Part shown: piece after piece, positions 43,338-52,479 of the stretch
How positions within the stretch are numbered: the stretch's first letter is position 1
How the letters are laid out: every line of letters starts with the position of its first letter
From: Pseudochryseolinea flava
Lineage (GTDB): Bacteria; Bacteroidota; Bacteroidia; Cytophagales; Cyclobacteriaceae
DNA length: 64,000 nt
Assembly: GCF_003286915.1 (NCBI RefSeq)
Contig: NZ_QMFY01000007.1
Location: 1-64,000, forward strand
Direction: 5' to 3'
Position numbers and translations under genes: made by a program
The notes under the pieces: generated by a model
Seen by the model: only the letters and a program-made list of their open reading frames with translations
Database searches by the model: none
Told to the model about the DNA's origin: nothing

Positions 43338-46316
43338 TTATTCGTAGTAGGTATACGGAAATGCAAGGGAGACGCGCGTTCCACTTCTGTCATTATAGTC
43401 ACTGCCGATGTCTTCGATTTGCACACTCAAATAGGTATTATTCTGTTGTTTGATAACCTCTAACCGATCCATGATCAACTTGGTGCCATACGATTTCCGT
43501 GCCGTTGTTCTTTTACTTAACAGGGATGCATTAACACCAATGCCGTTGTCTTCAATCACTATTTTAAAGAACGCGTCGAAGGGCGAAATCGTCAGCGTAA
43601 CAAGGCCGTGTTCTTTCATCGGGATGATGCCATGCCAGATTGCATTTTCGATAAAGGGTTGCAACGTAAGCGATGGAATCAACAGGCGACTTGTATTGAG
43701 TTGCTCATGACAAGCGACGGACATAGAAAAACGTGGGCCAAGCCGAAGTTGTTCGATATCGCAATACAATTGAATATACTCTAACTCGGCAGCGAGTGTG
43801 ATCATTTGGCGGTCGGAGTGCTCCAAAGTAAGTCTCATGAGTTTGCTAAATTTCCCGATGTACTGGTCAACATTGTTTCCTGTGAACAACATTCCTTGTA
43901 AAGAATTGAAAGCATTCGACATGAAATGGTAGTTCATTTGTGAATGCAGCGTTTTTAATTCGGCGAGCTGAAGTTTTCTCTTTTCTGCTTTTCTATTCCG
44001 GCGATACCGTTGATAGACGCGCGTCAAGTATATTGTCAATAATGTCGCGGCGATCGTTATCAAAACAAGAAAACCACTCGTCTTCCAAAACGGCGTTGCA
44101 ATAGCAAGGTGATAGGTGACAGGATCGCTCCATTGACCGTCTTTATCCGATCGCGCCATCACGGCGAAGGTGTAGTGCCCGGGTAGCAACGAAGGAAAAT
44201 CAACGGAAGTATTATGCGTCTCTTGCCATTCAATGGATGATTGTTCGGGCAGATGATCGCCGCTTGTTAGTGCGTATCGATAAATTCTCTCATTTGTTTT
44301 ATAGGTAATCCCGACAAAGGAAATTTTGAAATTATTTTGTTTGTGATGGAATTCATCAGCAGTGCCGATAGCGATGTTTTGATGGTTGACTGCAACTCCG
44401 GTGATGTAAACCAGTGGTGCAGGTGATGGATGTGAGACTACGTTTTTGTCGATGACACTCAACCCATTGGATGTACCAACCCAAACGCGCTGCTCGTCAA
44501 CAAGGAGTGCATTGACGAAATTGGACGGTAGCCCTGCCGTTGCGTTGATGTGCTGGACAGCCGCTGGTGCATAGTTGTGAGCCAGTGTAATACGATGTAG
44601 CCCAGCGTTTGTTCCGACCCAAAGCGTTTTTCCATCGATCTGAATTTTGTTGCAGAGGTTTGATGGAAGTCCGTTGTGTTGGTTGATTTTTCTGACTTCT
44701 TGATTGGGTAAAACGATGAAGACGCCCTTGTTGCTGGTCGCGATGAATACTGCGCCTGCCGAATCTGTTTTGACGTCAACGACGCGTTCGCTGAGTTGTG
44801 GAATTTTGTCGTGTAGGTTGACTAGTGTATCGCCGTTAAAGAATGCAATACCGACATCGAGCCCCACCCAAAATTTATTTTCTCCCTGCTTGTGCACGAC
44901 ATTCACGGGCGTGGCACAGTGTTGAATGATATCAAATCGTTTGTAAGCTTCGCGAAATATTGGGAGCTCGTGACTTGCGCGATGGCGCTTTTCACGGTCA
45001 AGAAGTTTCTTCGAGAATGAGCTCAGCCCATGGTATCGCCCGGCGACAAGGTATCGGTCGTCGTTCACTTTCACAACGCCGCGTCCATGTAGGTTACTAA
45101 CCAAAGTAACGTCTTCTCCACTGGCGTAGCACAGGCCATATTGCGACGAGATAAGCATCGATGTCGGTTCGATGTGGATGTCGTAAATTAAAGGTTTGCT
45201 ATACCGTATGTAAGAGGGAAGGTACGTCAGAAACTTATGCTTCGAGATTTTATTCTGCTGATCTATTTTAGACAGCGTGAAGTTATCATGACCAAGATAA
45301 ATCTGACCATCATACTTCTTTATCGCATAGACGTTGTTCGAGCTAAGGCCATCGGCAGTGGTAAAATTCCGAATATTTTTATGTGTGATCAGTAGGATTC
45401 CATTCTTTAACGTGGTGAACCAGATGTTCCCTTCATGATCTTCCATCACGTGAGAGATGTGATTCCCTTTTAGAAAGTGCTGGCGTTGACGTGTGATTGG
45501 ATCGAAATGCACCGTTCCGTCTTCTGTGCAAACCCATATTGAGCCACCGCTTCCCTTCGCGAAATTGAGCACGAGACTGCCAGTAGAAATCCAATGGTTG
45601 AATTTTCCGCTGCCTTTAGGCGAGGATCCGAATTGATCCTCCTGACCTAACCACAGGGAATCACCAATGATTCGGTTTGCAAAACTTGTAAAGGCAAACG
45701 TGTCGCGCGAAAGAATTGTCTTGTTGTTCGCAAGGCAAACGAGTTCACCTGTTCGCACAATGCTATACGATCCGTCGTGGTGTTGGTAGCCACCGATGTA
45801 TGCGCCGGCCGATTTGTCAATTTTGTGATAGATGTTTTCCGTTTGAAAATCTGGCGTACATCGTACCACACCTTCTAGATAATAGGTAATCATGAACGCA
45901 CTATCCGGTGTCTCCACGATCTTCATGATTTGAGATGAACGATCTATTTTTTTAAGAACTGGCGTATTCTCACTGTTAAATATTTTCCCATGATGAATGT
46001 AGGAGATTTTTCCATTCATGGATCGCAGCCAGATTCTGCCGCTATGGTCTTCATAAAATCCAAAGATGTCGTTATCAGGAAGCCCATCTTCTAACGTATA
46101 ATTGGTGAACTCGTAGCCATCATAACGACTGATACCAGCTGACGTGGCAAACCACATGAATCCTTGACGATCTTGTAATGCCTCATACACTGTTTGCGAT
46201 GGTAATCCATCAAGTGTAGTGAAATGTTTGAATGGTAAGTTTTGCGCTGAAACATACGTTCCAATGTGAAAGAGTAATAACAACAACGTGGCTCGAAAAT
46301 AATTTCTGTTCGCCAT
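43338..46316 (-). CDS. reg_prop/Y_Y_Y sensor histidine kinase, LytS type
   Basis: Sensor of 992 residues. Signal peptide (about 1-24), then a periplasmic beta-propeller of two-component-regulator repeats (for example TLDGLPSQTVYEALQDRQGFMWFATSAGI) to about 640, a Y_Y_Y Ig-like domain (about 655-740), a transmembrane helix (about 742-767), and a His_kinase/HATPase pair. The phospho-acceptor segment reads HSQMNYHFMSNAFNSLQ (His797), with Tyr where this family nearly always has Pro (N-P-H-F). The ATP site contains LQPFIENAIWHGI and IEDNGIGV. Pairs with the LytTR regulator 9 bp downstream. Confidence 0.93.
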   Translation of the reverse strand: MANRNYFRATLLLLLFHIGTYVSAQNLPFKHFTTLDGLPSQTVYEALQDRQGFMWFATSAGISRYDGYEFTNYTLEDGLPDNDIFGFYEDHSGRIWLRSMNGKISYIHHGKIFNSENTPVLKKIDRSSQIMKIVETPDSAFMITYYLEGVVRCTPDFQTENIYHKIDKSAGAYIGGYQHHDGSYSIVRTGELVCLANNKTILSRDTFAFTSFANRIIGDSLWLGQEDQFGSSPKGSGKFNHWISTGSLVLNFAKGSGGSIWVCTEDGTVHFDPITRQRQHFLKGNHISHVMEDHEGNIWFTTLKNGILLITHKNIRNFTTADGLSSNNVYAIKKYDGQIYLGHDNFTLSKIDQQNKISKHKFLTYLPSYIRYSKPLIYDIHIEPTSMLISSQYGLCYASGEDVTLVSNLHGRGVVKVNDDRYLVAGRYHGLSSFSKKLLDREKRHRASHELPIFREAYKRFDIIQHCATPVNVVHKQGENKFWVGLDVGIAFFNGDTLVNLHDKIPQLSERVVDVKTDSAGAVFIATSNKGVFIVLPNQEVRKINQHNGLPSNLCNKIQIDGKTLWVGTNAGLHRITLAHNYAPAAVQHINATAGLPSNFVNALLVDEQRVWVGTSNGLSVIDKNVVSHPSPAPLVYITGVAVNHQNIAIGTADEFHHKQNNFKISFVGITYKTNERIYRYALTSGDHLPEQSSIEWQETHNTSVDFPSLLPGHYTFAVMARSDKDGQWSDPVTYHLAIATPFWKTSGFLVLITIAATLLTIYLTRVYQRYRRNRKAEKRKLQLAELKTLHSQMNYHFMSNAFNSLQGMLFTGNNVDQYIGKFSKLMRLTLEHSDRQMITLAAELEYIQLYCDIEQLRLGPRFSMSVACHEQLNTSRLLIPSLTLQPFIENAIWHGIIPMKEHGLVTLTISPFDAFFKIVIEDNGIGVNASLLSKRTTARKSYGTKLIMDRLEVIKQQNNTYLSVQIEDIGSDYNDRSGTRVSLAFPYTYYE

Positions 46317-46513
46317 GAATGTATCGTGATGATAGCAAGGTTAAAGTAGCAGATCACCATCACTTAATGAATAGATACCTGGATTATACCCTCGAATATT
46401 ATAGACCCGTGAATTTTCCCGATGCAACGGGCTGTTATGCCAATGTTGCACGCATGAATTTTGTGTTATCGATCAACGAAAACATCCAGCCAGTACGTTG
46501 TGTGCATAAAAAT

Positions 46514-46545
46514 GAAGAGACCGTCAATCCAATGACAGTCTCTTC
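46514..46545 (-). terminator. terminator of the FG-GAP lipoprotein gene
   Basis: Stem GAAGAGAC / GTCTCTTC extended by GTCA / TGAC with one mismatch, followed on the reverse strand by ATTTTTAT. Confidence 0.65.
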
Positions 46546-46575
46546 TTATACTAAGTTCTTAAAGGCTGGTAGCGA

Positions 46576-47511
46576 TTATTGTTCTGGATAAGTATTGATC
46601 GTAGACCAGCTGGACGTTCCATTGTAAGAAACTTGCCAGAGGCTTCCTGTAGGATTGAATACATCAGAAATGCCATCATTATTGAAGTCCCCTGGCTCGA
46701 GGTTTATACCAATAGACGATTCAGGGTTTCTTACGATAGTCCAGTTGTTAACGGCATCGTAAGAAATTTGCCACCAGTTGCCCGTACCTACAAGCACGTC
46801 TGATTTGCCGTTGCCATCGTAGTCACCGATAACCATGTCTTTAGCAGTAGCCACTGAATAAGGGCCAAGCACCCACGAAGATGCAGCGCCATAAGAAAAC
46901 TGCCAGCGTGATCCAGTGCCGACTAATACGTCGTCTTTGCCATCGCCATTGTAGTCACCGATTGCCATGTCATAAGCTACGGCTGCAGAGTACGGACCGA
47001 GTACCCATGACGATGTAGCACTGTAAGAAATTTGCCAACGCGATCCAGTACCCACCAGTACGTCGTCTTTTCCATCGCCGTTGTAGTCACCGATTGCCAT
47101 ATCTTTTGCAACAGACACGGTGTAAGGACCGAGTACCCATGATGACGTCGCACTGTAAGAAATCTGCCAACGTGATCCTGTGCCCACGATCACATCGTCT
47201 TTTCCATCGCCGTTGAAATCTCCGATGGCCATGTCTTTCGCACGTGCCGATGTATAGGTCGTGTATACGTAAGGTGTGTTGCCGCCGTAAGAAATTCTCC
47301 AGCGTGAACCAGTGGCATGGAGAACGTCTGTGTAACCATCACCATTAAAGTCGCCGAGCTTGAGATTACTGCTCGTTCCGAAACGCGCTAACGTTTCCGC
47401 ATTGGCTACTTCCTTTGGTGTTTCTTTTTTCACAACCGCTGGTTCTTCTTCAGAACATGACCAAGCCACGGATGCTAAGAGCGCGAACGCAACAACTTTT
47501 AGATTTTTCAT
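46576..47511 (-). CDS. FG-GAP/VCBS repeat lipoprotein
   Basis: Protein of 311 residues with a lipoprotein leader ending SVAWSC followed by SEEEP; acidic residues right after the lipid Cys resemble the Bacteroidota surface-export signal, so it is probably on the cell surface. The body consists of about six copies of a 44-residue repeat built round DYNGDGKDDVLVGTGSRW, a calcium-binding FG-GAP/integrin-alpha-like blade, each followed by QISYSATSSWVLGPY. Central copies are almost identical at the DNA level with a 132-bp period, suggesting recent tandem duplication or gene conversion. Possible adhesin; ligand unknown. Confidence 0.85.
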   Translation of the reverse strand: MKNLKVVAFALLASVAWSCSEEEPAVVKKETPKEVANAETLARFGTSSNLKLGDFNGDGYTDVLHATGSRWRISYGGNTPYVYTTYTSARAKDMAIGDFNGDGKDDVIVGTGSRWQISYSATSSWVLGPYTVSVAKDMAIGDYNGDGKDDVLVGTGSRWQISYSATSSWVLGPYSAAVAYDMAIGDYNGDGKDDVLVGTGSRWQFSYGAASSWVLGPYSVATAKDMVIGDYDGNGKSDVLVGTGNWWQISYDAVNNWTIVRNPESSIGINLEPGDFNNDGISDVFNPTGSLWQVSYNGTSSWSTINTYPEQ

Positions 47512-47680
47512 TTTATAAGGGTTTTGTGATTAATAAATCCTCTGCGTTGATTCAATCTGATATTTCAGTCAGATCGTGTTCAAAGGTTGTCACAAAACAT
47601 GCAGGTCTGTACTCATACTTCACGAACAGGCCGGTTCACTAAACAGCCTGGACGAAAGTGATGATCGTTGGACAAAAAAA

Positions 47681-47709
47681 ATGGCTGATCAGTTAATCCG
47701 ATCAGCCAT
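47681..47709 (-). terminator. terminator of the chitinase gene
   Basis: Perfect 10-bp stem ATGGCTGATC / GATCAGCCAT with a 9-nt loop, followed by a run of T on the reverse strand. Confidence 0.85.
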
Positions 47710-47734
47710 TCTATGCGTCAATGAAGTTACTACC

Positions 47735-48820
47735 TTATTTTTTCGCTAACTTATCAATCTCTTCCAGCAGTCCATCCGTCATGGTATCGGAATTCAGTTC
47801 CCAGAACATAATGCCGTCTAGTTTCTGATCGATAACATACTGCGTTTTAATGCGCATCGATTTCTTATCATCGAACGTGATGTAATGCTGTTTTGTAGCG
47901 TTATAACCATACGGCGCTTTGGCGACATCGTCCCAGAAAAGTTCGTAACCTTGCGCTGGCGTGATTTCTTTTGCAAAACGATGATAGTCTACAAACGAAA
48001 GAAATTTACCCGGCTGATATAATCCATTGTTCTTATCAGGCACATTCTCCCAGATGCGGCCATAGAAAGCAGCACCGAGAACAAGCTTATCGCGCGGTAC
48101 GCCAATCTTGATTAAATATTGAATACAATTATCAGTCGATTCTTTTTGCTCAGGCCTTGAATACAATGCCGTATGATGCCCCGTTTCAGTTGAGAATCCG
48201 TTGATAAGATCATACGTCATGAGGTTTACGCGATCCACATGCGGCATAACCGCTTTCCAATCAACTGACTCCTCAAGAAACTTTTGGAACCCGCCCGCAG
48301 CGAAACTCACTTCATACTTAGAACCTAGTGTTGACTTTAAAATTTTTACAAGTTCCGTGAAGTTGTTCTTATCAGCGGCCTGATATTTATGTCCAGGATG
48401 ACCTTCAATGGTTGGATACTCCCAATCGAGATCGATCCCATCAGACTTAAAGTATTGATTCAATTTTAGGACAGACTTTGCGAATTGTGTGCGTGCAGCG
48501 CTCGTGGAGAATACATCAGAGCACGGCGCACAGCCACCCCAACCACCAAGTGAAAGAATTACCTTCAGGTCAGGGTTTCGTTTTTTTAGCCCGACGAGTT
48601 TTTTGATGGTAACAGAGTCGCGCGAATTATCTACGGCAAGTTCATTGCCTTTCAAATGGCAAAAGCTGAAAATGATGTGCGTTAATTTTTCAGCTGCAAG
48701 GCTATCGACCTTTTCCGGTCCGCCGGAATAGTAAGCAATCACAGTGATTTTCTTTTTGTACTGCGCCTGCGCAAAAAAACAAGCACAGCAGGTTAAGACT
48801 GTTAATAGGATAATTCGCAT
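47735..48820 (-). CDS. glycoside hydrolase family 18 chitinase-like
   Basis: Protein of 361 residues with signal peptide MRIILLTVLTCCACFFAQAQ and a single GH18 barrel. ILSLGGWGG is the SxGG motif, and DGIDLDWEYP is the catalytic DxxDxDxE motif with the acid Glu. A YDLINGF loop and the final GIMFWELNSD strand complete the fold. Expected to hydrolyse beta-1,4-linked GlcNAc polymers (chitin or related) in the periplasm or outside. No sorting domain or binding module is present, so the periplasm is likely. Confidence 0.93.
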   Translation of the reverse strand: MRIILLTVLTCCACFFAQAQYKKKITVIAYYSGGPEKVDSLAAEKLTHIIFSFCHLKGNELAVDNSRDSVTIKKLVGLKKRNPDLKVILSLGGWGGCAPCSDVFSTSAARTQFAKSVLKLNQYFKSDGIDLDWEYPTIEGHPGHKYQAADKNNFTELVKILKSTLGSKYEVSFAAGGFQKFLEESVDWKAVMPHVDRVNLMTYDLINGFSTETGHHTALYSRPEQKESTDNCIQYLIKIGVPRDKLVLGAAFYGRIWENVPDKNNGLYQPGKFLSFVDYHRFAKEITPAQGYELFWDDVAKAPYGYNATKQHYITFDDKKSMRIKTQYVIDQKLDGIMFWELNSDTMTDGLLEEIDKLAKK

Positions 48821-48940
48821 AGTTGAATTTGTAAATTGAAAAACTAAAGATCTTCAGTTCACCTAAAGTCAGGTGATTTTTGTGATGAAGGGATGAAAAT
48901 TTATTTGCTTCCCGTGGTGTGCGGTGTGGGATTTTAAGTG

Positions 48941-48972
48941 TGTTCAAGTGTTCGCGTGTTAAAGTATTCAAG
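48941..48972. repeat. octamer array
   Basis: Four consecutive 8-bp units: TGTTCAAG, TGTTCGCG, TGTTAAAG, TATTCAAG. Rotated to AAGTGTTC it closely resembles the reverse complement of the units at 52963 (AAGTGTTG). Confidence 0.7.
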
Positions 48973-49279
48973 AAATCCACGAGGTGATCTTCGCGCGTAA
49001 AAAAACTTAATCCTAAATACCTTGGCCAGAGACGCCCAGTATTCCAAAGTCTAACGCATTGCTTGTAACTTGTAGCTACTAGTGTCCTGGGAATTTTTAG
49101 TTTGGTAAATAACGCGCGCTTTTAATCAGTAATCGATGGTTTTTGAAGTCCGTAAAAAAGAGGGGTTTGTTTTGAGAGAATCAGTTTAATAGAACGTATG
49201 CGCGGCGGCCCAACTTAAACGCGGGGGAGCCCCGGCATGTGCGATGGGTAGCATGTCTAAGTTTCCCCTTATTCTTTTG

Positions 49280-49315
49280 TTACTTTTCTATTTGGGGAAG
49301 CAAAAAGAAAAGTAA
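49280..49315. repeat. intergenic hairpin
   Basis: Perfect 10-bp inverted repeat TTACTTTTCT / AGAAAAGTAA separated by 16 bp. Lacks a T-tail and is not next to a gene end, so it is not an evident terminator; it may be a dispersed palindromic element. Confidence 0.55.
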
Positions 49316-49546
49316 GAAGAGGCTGATGCATGAACGAATCAGGCAGACTCAGTAGAACATTCAAAAAGTTGATAAGGGTAAGTGCGATCCGGCTTTGGGG
49401 CCGCTATGAAAACTTTCTCCGGACACGAATAGCTCGTAGCTCGCAGCTCTCTACCGTGACCCTCCTGTGTAGCCTCCCTATTTGCTTCATAAACGACCCA
49501 TTCTATAGAACAAACACCGCATCTTCCTAGGGGCGATAGCCAGAAT

Positions 49547-49692
49547 AATGAGAGCGCAATGAACGGACATCTGGAGAAACATGCGAATTAATGAGAGAAC
49601 AATGAACGCGCGATGAGAGAAAAATGAACCAAACATCGGAATTTATGCTACGTCATCTATAGCGCGATGAAACAACATCTATAGAACGATGA
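49547..49692. repeat. degenerate 21-22 bp direct repeats
   Basis: AATGAGAGCGCAATGAACG (49547) recurs as AATGAGAGAACAATGAACG (49590) and in weaker form at 49612. CATCTATAGCGCGATGA (49654) recurs 22 bp later as CATCTATAGAACGATGA (49676). Purine-rich and non-coding. Confidence 0.6.
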
Positions 49693-49935
49693 TAGAAGTA
49701 CTGGACACGTATGGAGAACATATGGAGAAAATGAAAGGATGTCTATAGCTTCTCTAGAGGATCAAGCCAGGAAGAGGCTTCTGAGCGCAGTTGATGTTTA
49801 CGCCTTCGCGCACCTTTCATGCCTAGGGGGGCATCACACATGAACATTATTGAAATAGTTTTCCCCTCTAGGGCTGGAATATTTTTTTAAGTAGTTTACA
49901 CTGCAAATACCGCGAACGTTGTAGACAATGCAAAA

Positions 49936-50517
49936 ATGGCAAGATTGACAATCGTGTTGATATTTTTATCGTACCATACATCGGCACAGAATACGCTTCG
50001 TGAGTCAACGAAATGGACAGATACTACCTACACATCCGTAAACCTGCAAGCGATTCCCTTCGGCGAAAGGATCATACACTATGACTACGGTAAGGTGGCC
50101 TCAATATATTTGAGCTATGACAATGTGCAGGACGTTTGCAAAAAATGGACAAAGATGGGTTGGGGACATCGCTATAAAGACCTACTAAAGACGGTGAAGT
50201 CCATGGCCACTAAATCAGATACCATTAAGGTGTACGAATGCTCAAAAGAACTTGACTACGTTACGGCCGAATTGCTATCTAGCGGAAGTGGCCAAGTGTA
50301 CGATAAATTTCATGGACAGTCTGTTAGTCTAATTGCACACCGACTAGAAAGGTATGGTTCGCAGGCGCATCGGTTTTACTATTTACCTGACGGAAGAGCA
50401 TTCTTTGCCGTCTGCGAGCTTACTGCTATTCTCGATCCAGACCCAATTCAAGCTTTACAAAAGAACTATCATGAGTATATTGGGTTGGGTGATAGACTAC
50501 AAGAAATAGGCAAGTAG
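49936..50517 (+). CDS. hypothetical exported protein
   Basis: Protein of 193 residues with a short signal peptide (MARLTIVLIFLSYHTSAQ). The mature part has mixed alpha/beta character and three Cys, with no motif I recognise. Probably periplasmic. First of a group of small accessory genes following the repeat-rich stretch; each appears to be its own unit, with 50-130 bp gaps. Confidence 0.6.
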   Translation: MARLTIVLIFLSYHTSAQNTLRESTKWTDTTYTSVNLQAIPFGERIIHYDYGKVASIYLSYDNVQDVCKKWTKMGWGHRYKDLLKTVKSMATKSDTIKVYECSKELDYVTAELLSSGSGQVYDKFHGQSVSLIAHRLERYGSQAHRFYYLPDGRAFFAVCELTAILDPDPIQALQKNYHEYIGLGDRLQEIGK

Positions 50518-50569
50518 ATTTAACCAATTTGAATTCCTTGAGCACTAATATTATTGAACAGTTTGCGAT

Positions 50570-51217
50570 ATGATTTTTATTTTTGGAAGAAAAAGGGCTA
50601 AAATCAAAAAAGCGTTTGATCACGTAGGAAGTTGTACAAGTTGCAATTCGATCGGCGTTCAATTTGAAATATTCAGAGACTATTATCATTTGTTTTGGAT
50701 CCCGATTTTTCCCGTCGGTGACAAGGAAACAGAAGGTCGCTGCACGCAATGTGGAAAGCCAAATAACTACAATCCACGTGCAAAGCATTTCGAGTCTGTC
50801 ACTAGAACGCCGATTTATCTATACGCAGGGGTTTTGTTTTTTTTGATATTAATTGGATCACTCGTAGTTGGAAATATTAATACCCAAAAGGAAAAGGCAC
50901 TTTTCATTGCCGATCCCAAAGCTGGAGATGTTTATCTGATGCGGAAAGACGTAAATGATAGTACCTACTACTTCTTTTTGAGAGTTGCTCGCATTCAGAG
51001 CGATACCGTAATAGTTTACCCGAATGTTTTCCAATACTTTGGTTTCATTACTAAAATGGATGATCAAGACCATTTTATAGCGCAAGAATTCTACTACACC
51101 AAAAATGAATTGAGTGAGTTGCTGGAAAAAGGCGAAATTAATTCAGTTGAAAGAGACTACGGTGATTATAAAGGATTCAATAGGATAGTCGACTTGAAAG
51201 TAGATTCAGTGAAATAA
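50570..51217 (+). CDS. zinc-ribbon membrane protein
   Basis: Protein of 215 residues. The N-terminal 75 residues contain two Cys pairs (SCTSC and RCTQCGKP), a zinc-ribbon arrangement, with a YYHLFWIPIFPVG segment between them as in zinc-ribbon/DUF-type small membrane proteins of Bacteroidota. One transmembrane helix (about 83-103) is followed by a soluble domain of about 110 residues (GDVYLMRKDVNDSTYYFFLRV...) with beta character. Predicted inner-membrane protein with the ribbon in the cytoplasm. Function unknown. Confidence 0.65.
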   Translation: MIFIFGRKRAKIKKAFDHVGSCTSCNSIGVQFEIFRDYYHLFWIPIFPVGDKETEGRCTQCGKPNNYNPRAKHFESVTRTPIYLYAGVLFFLILIGSLVVGNINTQKEKALFIADPKAGDVYLMRKDVNDSTYYFFLRVARIQSDTVIVYPNVFQYFGFITKMDDQDHFIAQEFYYTKNELSELLEKGEINSVERDYGDYKGFNRIVDLKVDSVK

Positions 51218-51271
51218 ACAAGGCAGTACCTGCTAACGACAAGTTGTTGCGCGTCATTCAAACAAAAAGAT

Positions 51272-51712
51272 ATGGGTTATTATGCAGACTGTTATGTTCT
51301 GACGAATGACAGAACAAAGAAATTCGTCGACAAGTTTTTAAATACGTTCGTTCCTCACAGAAAAGAACAGGTCGACATATATGAAGTGCCACAATATAAG
51401 GGCGACACTGAAATGGAATTTTATCTTGCTGACCAGGTAATTCAGTACTTGGAAATCAATGTAAATATTCCATATACAATTTATTGGGAGAATTTGCACG
51501 ACGCGGAGCCTCGTTTCGCAAACTGTTTTTTTACAGATGATAACAATTTAATCGTTGGACTCGGCTGCAACACGGACGATATTACGGAGAATGATTTGTT
51601 AGCTAAACTCATGAAATTTTGTGGAACGGAGTTCGGCTATATCACCTACGAACAACCTGCGCCTAGAAATTCAACTGCATTTATCGCAATAGCAAAAAGC
51701 GCAATGGAGTAG
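51272..51712 (+). CDS. hypothetical protein
   Basis: Soluble protein of 146 residues starting MGYYADCYVLTNDR. Aromatic and acidic, with no signal peptide or membrane segment. The spacing of strands and helices looks like an intact globular domain, but I do not recognise the family. Lies just upstream of the palindromes that precede the SRPBCC gene; the gap of about 130 bp argues against one operon. Confidence 0.55.
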   Translation: MGYYADCYVLTNDRTKKFVDKFLNTFVPHRKEQVDIYEVPQYKGDTEMEFYLADQVIQYLEINVNIPYTIYWENLHDAEPRFANCFFTDDNNLIVGLGCNTDDITENDLLAKLMKFCGTEFGYITYEQPAPRNSTAFIAIAKSAME

Positions 51713-51772
51713 ACGGTCCACCGAATGTTTAGCACGATGAGGTTTACGAAAAAGAATCATTAAAATACTTGC

Positions 51773-51788
51773 GCAACTATATAGTTGC
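51773..51788. promoter_or_regulatory. perfect 16-bp palindrome upstream of the SRPBCC gene
   Basis: GCAACTATATAGTTGC, perfectly palindromic, 58 bp before the SRPBCC ATG. ArsR-type repressors paired with SRPBCC genes bind sites of this sort. No ArsR gene is adjacent here. Confidence 0.55.
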
Positions 51789-51797
51789 AATTATATT

Positions 51798-51815
51798 CGC
51801 AATCATGTAGTTGCG
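51798..51815. promoter_or_regulatory. second, imperfect palindrome upstream of the SRPBCC gene
   Basis: CGCAATCATGTAGTTGCG, inverted CGCAA/TTGCG arms, centred 26 bp (about 2.5 turns) from the first palindrome and sharing its GTTGC/GCAA arms. Probably a second site for the same protein. Confidence 0.4.
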
Positions 51816-51845
51816 GATATATATCATTAAACCTAAAAAAACAAA

Positions 51846-52349
51846 ATGAATAGCCAATTGCTGTTTGACTTTACCGTTGACAAAGCTGCTAAGACGGTAT
51901 ACATCACAAGAGAATTTGATGCGGACTTGTCGCTGGTTTGGGATGCTTTTACGAAAGCCGAAATCCTAGATCAGTGGGTCGCTCCCAAACCGTTCGTATC
52001 GAAAACTAAAGTGATGGACTTCCGCGTAGGAGGCCGACGATTTTATGCCATGGTAAGTCCTGATGGGCAGGAGTATTGGGCGCTTCAGAAATTCACCTCC
52101 ATTACCCCGAAAACGAATTTCAAGATGTTCAATTCATTTGCCGACAAAGATGAAAATCCTCAATTGCCAGGTTCCGATTGGGATTACAAATTCAGCGAAG
52201 AAAATTCAACAACAAAAGTAAATATCACCATCTACAATGAGTCTCTCGAACGAATGGAGAAGCTGATTGAGATGGGCTTCACAGAAGGGTTTAAAATGTC
52301 GATGGTGAACTTAGAAAATCTATTGGCTACGTTATCGAAGCGCAGTTAA
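51846..52349 (+). CDS. SRPBCC / AHSA1-like protein
   Basis: Protein of 167 residues of the START/Bet v1-like superfamily: [28 protein letters not shown] is the typical AHSA1 opening, followed by the [12 protein letters not shown] strands and a long C-terminal helix ([18 protein letters not shown]). These domains bind hydrophobic ligands in a central cavity. Cytosolic. In many genomes such genes sit beside an ArsR repressor; here only operator-like palindromes precede it. Confidence 0.88.
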   Translation: MNSQLLFDFTVDKAAKTVYITREFDADLSLVWDAFTKAEILDQWVAPKPFVSKTKVMDFRVGGRRFYAMVSPDGQEYWALQKFTSITPKTNFKMFNSFADKDENPQLPGSDWDYKFSEENSTTKVNITIYNESLERMEKLIEMGFTEGFKMSMVNLENLLATLSKRS

Positions 52350-52479
52350 AATTTGCAACCGATATCTTTCATACAAGGCGGAAACGCGGGGAGCGATCAT
52401 AAAAATTGATAACTTGCAGTCGATTAGAATGGTCGCACTTCAAGACACGCACAGGTCTGGCCGCCGATGAGAAAGACAG

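Larger units (their letters stand above)
48821..49935. other. gene-poor, repeat-rich intergenic stretch
   Basis: No convincing gene in 1.1 kb. It holds an octamer array (48941-48972), a 10-bp hairpin (49280-49315), and degenerate 21-22 bp direct repeats (49547-49692). One open frame of 66 codons at 49330 has no coding character. The rest shows many stops in all frames and nothing I recognise. Confidence 0.6.

Noticed and set aside
46710-47270. Repeats in the FG-GAP gene as an independent repeat element
   Set aside because: The 132-bp periodicity is in frame and encodes protein blades, so it belongs to the gene.
49200-49330. Possible rRNA fragment or att site near GC-rich patch
   Set aside because: The patch does not match any rRNA segment I know, and no integrase or duplicated flank is nearby.
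49330-49530. 66-codon open frame in the gene-poor stretch
   Set aside because: Sequence composition is irregular, with no family resemblance, and it sits between repeats; probably chance.
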